A stretch of DNA of 38,606 nucleotides from Mitsuaria sp. GD03876. GTDB taxonomy: Bacteria > Pseudomonadota > Gammaproteobacteria > Burkholderiales > Burkholderiaceae_C. Positions 10,025-19,300 of the stretch are shown here, piece by piece (within the stretch, counting starts at the first letter, position 1; every line of letters begins with the position of its first letter). The notes beneath the pieces are model-generated. The model was given only the letters and a program-made list of their open reading frames with translations, was not told where the DNA came from and did not search any database. Location of the stretch: assembly GCF_029840635.1 (NCBI RefSeq), contig NZ_JAOCCU010000057.1:1-38606 (forward strand). The letters run 5' to 3'. Both the position numbers and the translations under genes were made by a program.

Positions 10025-10049
10025 GAAGAGGCGCACGGGGCGCCTCTTC
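10025..10049 (-). terminator. Hairpin terminator after the LysM/TPR lipoprotein gene
   Basis: A perfect 10-bp inverted repeat (GAAGAGGCGC / GCGCCTCTTC) around a 5-nt loop lies 36 nt past the stop of the minus-strand lipoprotein gene. Read on the minus strand, the second arm is followed by a modest T-rich run (TGCTTTCC). It probably ends lipoprotein transcription and insulates the SOS promoter downstream; the weak U-tract lowers certainty. Confidence 0.65.
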
Positions 10050-10085
10050 GTCAGGTCGGGGTGTCCTCGCCCATCGGCGGCGAGA

Positions 10086-11135
10086 TCACTTCAGCTGGTC
10101 CGCCTTCGCCTTCAGCGTGACGGCCTTCTGGCGCTCGAGCTTGGCCAGCTCGTTTTCCGGATCGAGCTGCAACACGTTGTCCCAGCCCTTGATCGCGCCG
10201 GCCAGGTCCTGCTTGGCGAAGGCCGTGCGCGCGGACAGCGTCGCCCGGGCGATCTGCTTCTTGCGCACGCCCTCGATCTTGGCGGCGGCACCGGGCTGGT
10301 CGGCGGCCTCGGCGCGGCGGTACTCCTCCAGCGCCTTGTCCAGGCGGTTGGCGCGCTCGTGCGCCTCGCCGGCGCGCATCGCCTTCTCGCCGGGCGACAG
10401 CTCGGGCGGAGGCGGGGGCGCGGGCGGCGCGGCCGGGGTCGGCGCGGCGGCCACGGTGGGCGTCGGAGCCTGCGCGGCGGCGGCAGCGGCCGCTGCTGCG
10501 GCGGCCGCGGCGGCAGCGGCCTTCGGATCGGTCTTTCCGGTGGTCGGACGCGGATACAGCGGACCCGCCGGCGGCTTGCCGGGGATGCGCAGCACCTGGC
10601 CACCCGAGACCTGCTTGGGCACCCGGATGTCGTTGTAGCGCGCCAGGATGTAGAACGAGTAGATGTCGCCCATGAAGCGGCCCGCGATCCGCGACAGCGT
10701 GTCGCTGGACTGCACCGTGTAGGCGAAGGACTCGCGGCCCAGCAGCGCCACCGGATCGGCGGTGATCTGCTTCATCAGGCTGACCGCCAGCTTGTTGTTC
10801 GGGTCCAGCTGCAGCGCGCGCTGGATCTCGGCCTTGGCCTGCTCTTCCTGGCCGGTCTCGAGCAATTCGATCGACTGCATCGCCGTCTTCTGCGCCAGCG
10901 CCTGCTCGGCCGGGGTCGGCGGCACGGGTTCCGGCGGCGGCGGCGGGGGCGGTGGCGGGGCGGTGACGGCCGGCTCCGGCGGCGGAGGCGGCGGCTTGGG
11001 CGTGACGCAGGCCGACAGCAGCAACACGCTCACCAGGAGCGCGGTACCTGCGGCCAGGCCTCGACCCCGCGCCGCGGCGGCGGTCGGGGTCAGGGGAGTG
11101 GGGGCATCGGGACGGAAGAAGGTCGACATCGGCAT
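10086..11135 (-). CDS. LysM/TPR lipoprotein next to tagH
   Basis: 349-aa predicted lipoprotein. ATG 11135 (MPMSTFF) or ATG 11129 are both possible; neither has a strong ribosome-binding site. A signal peptide ends in LLLSAC, followed by a Pro-rich linker (runs of 6 to 9 prolines). Next come a TPR-like pair of helices (TPAEQALAQKTAMQSIELLE to RALQLDPNNKLAVSLMKQI) and a LysM-like segment with the core YTVQSSDTLSRIAGRFMGD and the end VLRIPG. A linker with about 16 consecutive alanines (near 10473-10521) leads to a second TPR-like block ending LQLDPENELAKLERQ. The layout (lipid anchor, peptidoglycan-binding LysM, TPR scaffold) mirrors features of the lipoproteins at 2088-4057. It is divergent from tagH, with 132 nt between the starts. 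Envelope anchoring of T6SS regulation or assembly is inferred; no family name is certain. Confidence 0.8.
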   Translation of the reverse strand: MPMSTFFRPDAPTPLTPTAAAARGRGLAAGTALLVSVLLLSACVTPKPPPPPPEPAVTAPPPPPPPPPEPVPPTPAEQALAQKTAMQSIELLETGQEEQAKAEIQRALQLDPNNKLAVSLMKQITADPVALLGRESFAYTVQSSDTLSRIAGRFMGDIYSFYILARYNDIRVPKQVSGGQVLRIPGKPPAGPLYPRPTTGKTDPKAAAAAAAAAAAAAAAAQAPTPTVAAAPTPAAPPAPPPPPELSPGEKAMRAGEAHERANRLDKALEEYRRAEAADQPGAAAKIEGVRKKQIARATLSARTAFAKQDLAGAIKGWDNVLQLDPENELAKLERQKAVTLKAKADQLK

Positions 11136-11267
11136 CACGTCGGGATTCGAGCGGGGTGGAGTATGAAACAGCGACAAGCCCCCGGCAGGTGACTTTCGTT
11201 CATTGAAGGCCCCGTCCCGACAGGCAAACATCCCATGCCAGTCTCTCGAGGTCCCAAAGGCAGCATC

Positions 11268-13121
11268 ATGACCCTCACCCTGCGCGCGGTGTCGCTCAAC
11301 GACCTGCCCTTGACGCAGCCCATCACCGCACGCTTCGACGCCGCCGGCGGGACCATCGGTCGCGCGGACCACAACACGATGGCGCTGCCCGACCCCGAGC
11401 GCCACATCTCTCGTCAACAGGCCGAGATCAGCGCCGAAGCCGGCGGCTACGTGATCCGCAACGTCGGCAGCGCCAATCCGATCACCGTCTCCGGCCAGGC
11501 CGTCGCGCAGGGCCAGGCCGTGCCGCTGCGCCACCTGGACGAGGTGCGCATCGGCGGTTACCTGCTGGAAGTGCAGAGCGACCTTGGCGACGACAGCGGC
11601 GCCACCGTCATCCGCCGCGCCCCGGACCTGGCCCGGCCGGTGACCCAGGGCCCGACGCCGATGCCGACCGCCACGCCCACGCCGTTCCCGGCCGCGGCGC
11701 CGGCGGCGCTGTCGAGCTCCAACCCGTTCGCCGACCTGCTCGGCGGCACGCCGCCGCCGCCCGACATCTTCAACACCACGCCGGTGGCGCCGCCGCACGC
11801 GTCGCCGTTCGCCGCGCCGCCGGTCCAGGCACCGGCCGCGCCTGCCGCCGGCCCCGCGCTGCTGCCCGACGACTTCGACCCGTTCGCGCCGCCGCCGGCT
11901 CCGTCGGCGCCGGTCCGGGCCTCGGGCGCCGCCTTCGACCCGTTCGGCGGTCTGGACCTGCCCGCGGCCCCGACCGCGCCCGTCGCGCCGCCGGCGCCCG
12001 CCAACGACCTCGGTTTCGGCGGTGCCTTCGCCGACCTGGTGCCGGGCGACGGCAACCGCTCGCTGGACGACCTCTTCGGCCTGAAGCCGGGCGGCAACGA
12101 TCCGCTGGCCGGGTTCATGGCCGGCGCCCCGACGGCCGCCGACGCCGGCGCGCGCGACGGCCTGGCATCCGATCCGCTGGCGCTGTTCGGTGCCGCGGCC
12201 CCGGCCACGCACACCGAACCGCAAACCCCCGCGCTGCCGGACCACACGCCGGCGCTGCACTCGTCCTTCCGCCCGCCGGAGGTGCGCACGCCCGCGCCGC
12301 CGCCATTGCCGCCGGCCCCCGCGCCGGTGCCGCCCGTGGCCGTGCTGCCGCCCGTGATGCCGCCAGCGGCCGTGCTGCCTCCGGTCGCTCCGCCCGTGAC
12401 GATGCCCCCGGCGATGCCGCCCGCGACCGTGCATGCGCTGCCGACCGCCGCCGCCGCGCCGGTCGCCTCGGGGCAGGCTGCCGACACCGCTGCGCTCTGG
12501 AACGCCTTCTGCGAAGGCGCCGGGGTGCGCATGGCCGCGCCGCCGCAAGGCCTGAATCCCGACCTGATGCGCGTCATCGGGCAGTTGCTGAACGCGTCGG
12601 TCGATGGCGCGCTGCGGATGATGGCGGTGCGCGCGGCCACGAAACACGAGTTGCGCGCGCAGGTCACCGTGATCCGTTCGCGCGACAACAACCCGCTGAA
12701 GTTCTCGCCCGACCCGCAGTCCGCGCTGGAGCAGCTGCTGCAGCCGCCGGTGCGCGGCTTCCTGCCGGGTCCGGCGGCGATGCAGGACGCGATGCGCGAC
12801 CTGGTCGGCCACACGATCGGCACGATGGCCGGCACGCGCGCGGCGCTGGAGGGCGTGCTGACGCGTTTCCAGCCGTCGGCGCTGGAGGCCAAGCTGACCA
12901 GCCGCTCGGTGCTGGACAGCGTGCTGGCGATGAACCGCAAGGCCAAGCTCTGGGAGCTTTACCTGCAGCACTTCGAGTCGATCCGCGACGAGGCGCAGGA
13001 GGACTTCCACACGCTGTTCGGCAAGGCCTTCCTGGAGGCCTACGAGGACCAGCTCGAGCGGCTGAGCCAGCACGGGCAGGGCCCGTCGTCGACCCCACAA
13101 ACACAGCAGAGCGGGGCCTGA
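11268..13121 (+). CDS. tagH: T6SS FHA-domain protein TagH
   Basis: 617-aa cytoplasmic protein. The N-terminal FHA domain (about 1-95) has GRADHN at 31-36 and HISRQQAEI near 46-54; FHA domains bind phosphothreonine. A very Pro/Ala-rich linker with repeated short DPF/ADL-type motifs follows (about 115-425). The C-terminal helical domain (about 430-605) matches the T6SS FHA (TagH/ImpI) C-terminus, including FCEGAGV, NPLKFSPDPQSALEQLL and a late LYLQHFESIRDEAQEDFHTLFGKAF block. ATG 11268 has AAAGG 7 nt upstream, better than the ATG at 11235. In Pseudomonas the homologous FHA protein is phosphorylated by PpkA and dephosphorylated by PppA; both partner types are in this window. The conserved FHA His after SR is Gln here (SRQQ). 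The phosphatase starts 39 nt downstream. Confidence 0.92.
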   Translation: MTLTLRAVSLNDLPLTQPITARFDAAGGTIGRADHNTMALPDPERHISRQQAEISAEAGGYVIRNVGSANPITVSGQAVAQGQAVPLRHLDEVRIGGYLLEVQSDLGDDSGATVIRRAPDLARPVTQGPTPMPTATPTPFPAAAPAALSSSNPFADLLGGTPPPPDIFNTTPVAPPHASPFAAPPVQAPAAPAAGPALLPDDFDPFAPPPAPSAPVRASGAAFDPFGGLDLPAAPTAPVAPPAPANDLGFGGAFADLVPGDGNRSLDDLFGLKPGGNDPLAGFMAGAPTAADAGARDGLASDPLALFGAAAPATHTEPQTPALPDHTPALHSSFRPPEVRTPAPPPLPPAPAPVPPVAVLPPVMPPAAVLPPVAPPVTMPPAMPPATVHALPTAAAAPVASGQAADTAALWNAFCEGAGVRMAAPPQGLNPDLMRVIGQLLNASVDGALRMMAVRAATKHELRAQVTVIRSRDNNPLKFSPDPQSALEQLLQPPVRGFLPGPAAMQDAMRDLVGHTIGTMAGTRAALEGVLTRFQPSALEAKLTSRSVLDSVLAMNRKAKLWELYLQHFESIRDEAQEDFHTLFGKAFLEAYEDQLERLSQHGQGPSSTPQTQQSGA

Positions 13122-13160
13122 GCCCCGCCGATCGTCCTACACGTCGTTATCACCATCACC

Positions 13161-14030
13161 ATGCTCAAGATCCGGGTCGCCGCCTGCAGTGAACAAGGCG
13201 CGCGCGCCAACAACGAGGATGCCGTCGTGGCCCATGAGAACGGGCCCGGCTGGTACGCCGTGCTGGCCGACGGCGCCGGCGGCCACCGCAACGGCGCGGA
13301 GGCCGCGCGCCGCGCCGTGCATCGCATGCAGAACAGCCTGGGCGACGCGACGCTGCCCTGGCGTCCCGAGCTGCTGACCGGCGCGGTGCTGGCGGCGCAT
13401 GACGACGTGCGCCGGGGTGTCGAGGGCACGGGCCGCGACCGCATGCACACGACCGTGGTGGCGCTGTGCGTGGACGCGCAGCGCAACTTCGCGCTGTGGA
13501 CGCATGTGGGGGACTCGCGGCTGTACCGCATCCGCGGCGGGCGCATCGACACGATCACGCAGGACGACAGCGTCGTGCAGATGCTGATCGAGGCGGGGAT
13601 GCTGACGCCGGAGCAGGCGGAGGACCATCCGCACAAGAACCACTTGGTGGCCGCGCTGGGCATCGAGGACGAACTGCATCCGCACACGACGACGCCGCAG
13701 CCGCTGGAGGCGGGGGACGTCTTCCTGCTGTGCAGCGACGGCTGGTGGGGCAGCGCGGGCGACGCGCTGATCCACGCGACGCTGGCCAGCGCCGGGTCGC
13801 CGGACGACTGGCTGGCGGCGATGCGCGCCGCCATCGAGGACCGTGGGCTGCCGGACCAGGACAACTTCAGCGCGATCGCGCTGTGGGTGGGCGAACCGGC
13901 GCTGACGGTGGTCGCTCAGGCCCCGACGGGGGAGGCCGGCGAAACGGCGGAAGTCACCTCGGTGGACTCCGGCCCGGTGCCGCTGGAAGAGGAAGAAGAG
14001 GACGAGTCGACGCGGCGCATGCCGCTTTGA
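13161..14030 (+). CDS. PP2C-family Ser/Thr phosphatase (T6SS PppA/Stp type)
   Basis: 289-aa soluble PP2C phosphatase. Metal-binding motifs are intact: NNEDAV near 17-22, LADGAGGH near 35-42, THVGDSRLYRI in the middle, LLCSDGWWG at about 193-201, and DQDNFSAIAL near the end. An acidic tail (EEEEEDE) closes the protein. Two Mn/Mg ions would activate water to remove phosphate from Ser/Thr. It follows tagH by 39 nt on the same strand and probably reverses the kinase's phosphorylation of the FHA protein, as PppA does in other T6SSs. There is no clear Shine-Dalgarno before the ATG (the leader reads TTATCACCATCACC), so translation may depend on coupling with tagH. Confidence 0.92.
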   Translation: MLKIRVAACSEQGARANNEDAVVAHENGPGWYAVLADGAGGHRNGAEAARRAVHRMQNSLGDATLPWRPELLTGAVLAAHDDVRRGVEGTGRDRMHTTVVALCVDAQRNFALWTHVGDSRLYRIRGGRIDTITQDDSVVQMLIEAGMLTPEQAEDHPHKNHLVAALGIEDELHPHTTTPQPLEAGDVFLLCSDGWWGSAGDALIHATLASAGSPDDWLAAMRAAIEDRGLPDQDNFSAIALWVGEPALTVVAQAPTGEAGETAEVTSVDSGPVPLEEEEEDESTRRMPL

Positions 14031-14052
14031 GCGTCCGCGGCTCGGGCGCCCG

Positions 14053-15555
14053 TCAGGCCCGGGTCGCCGTGGTCGCGGCGGTGCCCGCCGTCGCACCCCA
14101 CGCCCCCGGCGCCGCCACGAACGCGCTCAACCGCTGCGCCGTCTGCGACAGCGCCGCCGCGGTGCGCAGGTTCCTCTGCGCCATCTGCTCGGCCTCCGCC
14201 GTCGCGCGTCCCACGTCCACCAGCGCCGTCTCCAGCTGCCGTCCGGCGCTGGATTGCTGGTGCGTCGCCATCCGGATCTCCTTGCTCGCGATGTCCGACG
14301 CGCTTACGCGCTCCGAGATCTGCGAGAACAGCGCCTGGATTTCGGCGAAGACGTCGGCGCTCGCCGTCGCCGCCTTCGCGCCGGCCTCGGTGGCCATGAT
14401 CGTCGCGTTGGACATGTTGCGGATCGACTCCAGCTGCGCCCGGATGTCCACCGCGTCGGCCCGCACCTTCTCGGCCAGGCGCCGGATCTCCTCGGCCACC
14501 ACGCCGAAACGCTCGCCCGCGACACCGGCGCCATACGCCTCGATCGTCGCGTTGATCGCGAGGATGTTGGTCCGCTCGGCCAGGTCCTCGATCGCGCCCA
14601 GCACCGTCGAGGCGCCTTGCACCTCCTTGCCCAGCGTCGTCATCTGCGTGACCACCTGGTCGATCTGCCGGCGCAGGGTGGCCGTCGCCTCGCGCGCCTG
14701 GCCCATCGCCACGCCGCCCGACCGCGCGGCCTGCGTGCTGGCCGACGCCATCTCCTCGACCTCGGTCGAGCGCTGCGAGATCTGGTTGGCCGCCGCCTGC
14801 ACCTCGTGCATCGTCGCCGTCAGCTCGATCGTCGCGGACGAGGTCTCCTGCGTCGTCGCGGCCTGCTGCCGCGCGGCGGCCTCCAGCTCCCGCGCCTGCC
14901 GCGCGACATCCACCGCCTCCGCGCCGACCATGCGCGCCAGCAGCCGCTGCAGCGCCACCGCCGTCGCCGCGACGATCAGCAGCCCCAGCACCGTGCCGCC
15001 GAAGGCGACCCACTTGACCCGCGACGTGGTCCGGCCCATCTCGGCGGAGCGCGCCTCCAGGTGCACGACCTCCTGGTCCTCCATGCCGCCCAGGCGCTCG
15101 CGCAGTTGCTCCATGCGCTGGCGCACCAGGTTGACCTTGGGCGACCGCGTGGTCTCCTCGAGCGACATCCTGCGCCGGTCGGCGATGCGCTCGCGGAACA
15201 GCGTGGCGAGGGCGGCCAGGTCCTGGTCCGTCTCGGCCAGCTCGCGGGTCCGGCCCTCCCAGGCCGGCGAGCGCCGGATCGCCGCCATGCCGGCGCGGAC
15301 CTCGCCCAGCGACTTATCCAGCGCGGCGATGTAGGCCTCGTCCGTGGTGATCAGGAAGCCGCGCTGCGCGGCCTCGGCCTCGGCGACGTCGTTGAGCAGG
15401 GTGTCCAGGAGCCGCAGGCCCTGGTGGCTGCGCGTGACGCCGGCGGCGGCGTCCTCCATCGCGAAGGCGCTTCGCAGGGCCACCGCGCCCACGGCGCCCA
15501 GCACCGCGACCGCGAGCAGGAATCCCAGCGCCAGGCTGCGTCCGAATGTCGTCAT
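14053..15555 (-). CDS. Divergent methyl-accepting chemotaxis-like protein at the end of the T6SS operon
   Basis: 500-aa membrane protein. An N-terminal helix, a CHASE3-like extracytoplasmic four-helix segment (residues about 40-190, core AEAAQRGFLITTDEAYIAALD), a second helix near 200-220 and a long coiled-coil cytoplasmic signalling domain are visible. The hairpin tip is off-consensus: LAERTNILAINATIEAYGAG where chemoreceptors have [20 protein letters not shown], so the Phe and Gln of the trimer/CheA contact region and the EAAR motif are changed. A HAMP domain is not obvious. ATG 15555 is preceded by GGGAGAG. The gene lies 51 nt downstream of tagF on the same strand and is likely part of the tssJKLM-tagF transcript. 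It may sense envelope state for the T6SS rather than steer flagella; this is inference. Confidence 0.8.
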   Translation of the reverse strand: MTTFGRSLALGFLLAVAVLGAVGAVALRSAFAMEDAAAGVTRSHQGLRLLDTLLNDVAEAEAAQRGFLITTDEAYIAALDKSLGEVRAGMAAIRRSPAWEGRTRELAETDQDLAALATLFRERIADRRRMSLEETTRSPKVNLVRQRMEQLRERLGGMEDQEVVHLEARSAEMGRTTSRVKWVAFGGTVLGLLIVAATAVALQRLLARMVGAEAVDVARQARELEAAARQQAATTQETSSATIELTATMHEVQAAANQISQRSTEVEEMASASTQAARSGGVAMGQAREATATLRRQIDQVVTQMTTLGKEVQGASTVLGAIEDLAERTNILAINATIEAYGAGVAGERFGVVAEEIRRLAEKVRADAVDIRAQLESIRNMSNATIMATEAGAKAATASADVFAEIQALFSQISERVSASDIASKEIRMATHQQSSAGRQLETALVDVGRATAEAEQMAQRNLRTAAALSQTAQRLSAFVAAPGAWGATAGTAATTATRA

Positions 15556-15605
15556 ATGGCTCTCCCTGGCGCGAAATGTCGCACGGGACCAGCCCCGATG
15601 CGCGC

Positions 15606-16316
15606 TCAGCCCGTCTGTTTTCCCAGCATCGCGGCGAAGGCCTCGACGTACGGCAGTCCCGGCCCCCAACGCATGTGGACCTGCTCGCCCGGGTCGGGGT
15701 TGGGCGACCACACGGTGCAGCCGGCCAGGCGCTCCATCAGCTCGCCCGCCGCCAGCATCGGCACCGCCGAGGTCAGCAGCCCCGCCGGCGCGGTGTACGT
15801 GACCCACTGCACCGCGTTCTCCGGCGCGGGCAGCGTCGCCGCGTGGCTCGCCGGCCAGGGCGGCGCCGCGGCCAGCGCCGCCTCCAGCGAATCGACCGTC
15901 GCCGTGTCGTCCAGCGTGCGCATCGCCGCGTTGGCCAGCACCGTGTACCAGCGGTCCAGGTGATCCAGCCCGGCCCGGTCCACCGGCGGCTGCGTGCGGG
16001 GCTGCGCGATCACCAGCGGGAAATAGCGCCCGACGTTGTCGCAACTGGCCATCAGCACGCCGAACCACCACTTCATGTCGACCACGCCCGGCGCCCACGC
16101 GAAACGCAGCACCGGCGCCGTCAGGTAGGTGTCCAGCCAGCGCGGGCCGAGCACCTTGGGCAGGTCCTGCATCACGCCGGACAACCAAGCGTCGCAGTGC
16201 CGCACGCAGTGCTGCGGCAGCCGGCGCTGCGCGAAGTCGCCCAGCGCGGCGACCTTGCCGTACCAGCCGGGCGGCGCGTCGCCGACGGTGTTCAGGGCTT
16301 CGGGCAGGGCGCTCAT
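15606..16316 (-). CDS. tagF: T6SS accessory protein TagF
   Basis: 236-aa cytoplasmic protein of the TagF/ImpM family. Typical features are the N-terminal GWYGKVAALGDFAQRRLP motif, a conserved WLDTYLTAPVLRFAW segment, a WWFGVLMASCDNVGRYFPL block and a C-terminal half with the VQWVTY strand. TagF acts as a post-translational repressor of T6SS assembly in Pseudomonas and Agrobacterium through the FHA protein, and can be fused to PppA there; here it stands alone. An AGGAGAG ribosome-binding site precedes the ATG, and the gene begins 23 nt after the tssM stop. Confidence 0.92.
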   Translation of the reverse strand: MSALPEALNTVGDAPPGWYGKVAALGDFAQRRLPQHCVRHCDAWLSGVMQDLPKVLGPRWLDTYLTAPVLRFAWAPGVVDMKWWFGVLMASCDNVGRYFPLVIAQPRTQPPVDRAGLDHLDRWYTVLANAAMRTLDDTATVDSLEAALAAAPPWPASHAATLPAPENAVQWVTYTAPAGLLTSAVPMLAAGELMERLAGCTVWSPNPDPGEQVHMRWGPGLPYVEAFAAMLGKQTG

Positions 16317-16339
16317 GTCAGGGCTCTCCTTGCGAAACG

Positions 16340-19300
16340 TCACAGCCCGCTCGGGCAGCGGAACTCGTTGAGCTCGGGCAGCCGGAACGGATTGCGCACG
16401 CTGCTGGCGGTGACCTCGAAGACCGCCTTGCGGCCGTCCACGTCGAAGGTCGCCTTGAAGCGCTCCGGCGCGTTGGTCTTCTCGATCTTGACCCGGTCGA
16501 ACAGCCGGAACAGCGCCCACGGGCCGTCGTTGACCATGCCCGACGAGCCGCTCGTGCTGGCCGGGCTGATCTGCACCCGGACCTGCGAGCTGCCGCGCGG
16601 ACCCGGCCACTGCACCGAGGTAGGGATCTGCGGACCGTGGCTGTAGCGCACGATCTGGCCGTCCACGTCCAGGATGAACTGCTGGATCGTCGTGTCCATC
16701 TCCACCGGCTTGAAGTCCAGCCGCAGCGACGGCGCGGCGCTGCCGGGGAAGAAGGTCTCCTTGATCGCCTGCGCGCGCTGGAACTGCGGCAGCGTGCCGC
16801 TGTCCGCGCCCAGCGGCGTGCCCTCGACCGCGCGGAACTTCCACGGCCGCGTCGTCGTGTCGACATAGGGCGCGAGCTTCTGCTGGAACAGCTGGTCGAC
16901 CTTGCCGCCCGGGCCGAACAGCATCGCGAAGTCCGCCTGCGTGGCGTCGCGCGAGGAGTTGCGGTCCAGCGGATACCGGCCGGCGACGGCCTGGTTGCAG
17001 AACTCGCCGACCTGCGAGCGCACCTCCATCGCCAGGTTCTGGCGCATCGCGCCCTGCGACACGCGGGCGCTGCTGCTGCCCAGGTCGTCCAGCATCGTGC
17101 GCAGCGGCTCGGGGCTCATCGCCGCGGCCGCCTTGAGCCGCGTCGGCACCGGCGACGGCGGCGGCGCGCTGCCGCCCTTGAGCGCCGAATCGGCCGCGGT
17201 CAGCATGATGTTGGCCTCGGCGATCAGGCCCACCGTCTCGTCCAGCGGCGCCTTGCCGCCGCCCTGCGGCGCGGTGACCATGCTGCGCAGGCCGACGAAG
17301 CGCTCGTCGACGATGCTCTCGATGCGCTGCGTGTTCGGATCGCCCGGATTGGCCTGGCCCGGCTGTCCCGGCTTGCCGGAGAACATGCCGGCCACTCGCT
17401 CGCGCGTCTGCTGCACCAGGTCGGCGGCGCGGCGCTCGGCGTTCTCGATCGCGTTGCCGGGCTGGGTCAGCGTCGTCTCGCGCGAGGCGGCGCGCAGGAA
17501 CGGGCCCAGCGGGCTGTCCGGCGCGGACAGCATCCGCGAGCGCTCCACCGACTGCGGCACCGTGGCCATCGGCAGGAGCTTGACGCTGTTGAGGAAGGCT
17601 TCCCACGCGGCGGCGTAGTCGTTCAGGTAGAGCCGGCGCACGTCGTCGACCAGCGGCGCGTTGGCCCGCACGATCGCCTGCGCGTCCTTGGGCGCCGCGG
17701 CCACGCCCAGCACCCACGGTTCCTCGGCCGACAGTTCGTCGGTCACCTGGCCGACCCGCGGCTGGAAGCCGCGCAGGTAGGCGTCGCGGGTGAAGAAGCC
17801 CGGCACGCCCTGCGACAGCGGCGCGCCGTTGGTGCGCGTGAACAGCAGCGGCGCGTTGTGGCCGCCGGCGCGCGAGACGGTGAAGTCCGGGTACTCGGTG
17901 CCCAGGCCCTGCGCCCGCAGCCGGTTGTAGATGCGCTGGGGCAGCGGCTGCGTCGCCAGCTGCGTGCGCACCGCCGTCAGCAGCGACGCGTCCTCCGGCA
18001 GCGGCGAGGCGATGCCGCCCTGCGACAGCAGCGCGTCCAGGTGGGCGCCGAGTGCGGCGCGCTGGTCCGGCGTCAGCTCGCGCCGCGTCGTCTCCCAGTC
18101 GCCCTCGACATGCCGCTTGAGCGCCTGCGCGTCGAAGTGCTGCGGGTCGTGCAGCATCACGTAGGCCTTGAGCGCCTCGTACAGCGTGACCGGCGTGGCC
18201 GCGCCCTGGCGCAGCTGCTCCTCGATGCGCAGCACCAGCCGCGGCAGCACCGCGTCGCCCAGCATGCGCTGGTAGGACGCGCGCGCCGCGCTGTCGAGCT
18301 TCCTGCCCTGGAACAGGCCCATGCGCATCGACCACGGCACGTCCTCGTCGACCGCGGCGAGCGCGCGCGTGGCCTCCAGCGCCGGCAGGATCGGCAGCAG
18401 GTCGGCGGTGGCGCGGTTGGGCGTGGACTGCAGCAGCTCGCGGACCTGGTCGGCCCGGGCCGAGGTCGCCTCGAGGTACTTGCGGTTGTTGAAGTAGCTG
18501 ACGGTCCAGGCGCTCAGCAGCCCGATGCCGGCCACCGCGACGACCGCGTAGCCGGCCAGCGCCATCGCGTTGCGGCGACGCTCCCAGCCGCGGTGCGTGC
18601 CGCCCAGGCCCGCCTCGGCGAAGACCACTTCATTGAGCAGCCGGTTCAGGAAGTAGCTGCGGCCGCTGGCCTGGTTGGGCGCCAGCACCGCGTGCTCGAT
18701 CTGGTAGCTGCGCGCCACCGAACCCAGCACCCGGTCGATCGGCGTGCCTTCCTGGGTGCCGCTGACGAAGTAGACGCCGCGCAGCTGCGGCTGGGCTTCG
18801 TACGGGGAGGGCGCGAACACGCCCTCGGCGAACTCGGCCAGCAACGCGCGCAGGCTCGCGAACTGCGCCGGGAAACCGTAGATGCGGGCGCGGCGCTGCG
18901 GGTCGCGCTCGGCCTGCAGCCGGTCGATCAGGCCGTTCTGCAGGCGCTGCTCAAGGGCGTCGAACTCCGCGCCGAAACCCGCCAGCGGCGAGGCGCTGTT
19001 GCGCGCGAAGGTGAAGCCCCACGGCGCGGCGCGCTGGTCCTTGTCCAGCGTCGCGAAGTAGTCCATGAAGCCCGACAGCAGGTCGGCCTTGGTGACCAGC
19101 AGGTAGACCGGGAAGCGGATGTCCAGGTCCTTCTGCAGCTCCTGCACGCGGGCGCGCACGGTGGCCGCATGCTGCGCGCGCTCCGACGGGCTGCGCGAGA
19201 GCAGGTCGGTCACCGACACCGTCACCAGCGCGCCGTTGATCGGCTGGCGCGGACGCGAGCGCCGCAGCATCTGCAGGAAACCGCTCCAGGTCGCCTTGTC

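Noticed and set aside
10473-10521. Alanine-codon run as a phase-variable repeat
   Set aside because: Mixed GCN codons rather than a pure repeat, and changes would keep the frame.
10086-13100. 1004-codon minus-strand frame running through tagH
   Set aside because: Only the part from 11135 down has a start, lipobox and LysM/TPR features. The rest is antisense to tagH and is Arg/Gly-rich shadow.
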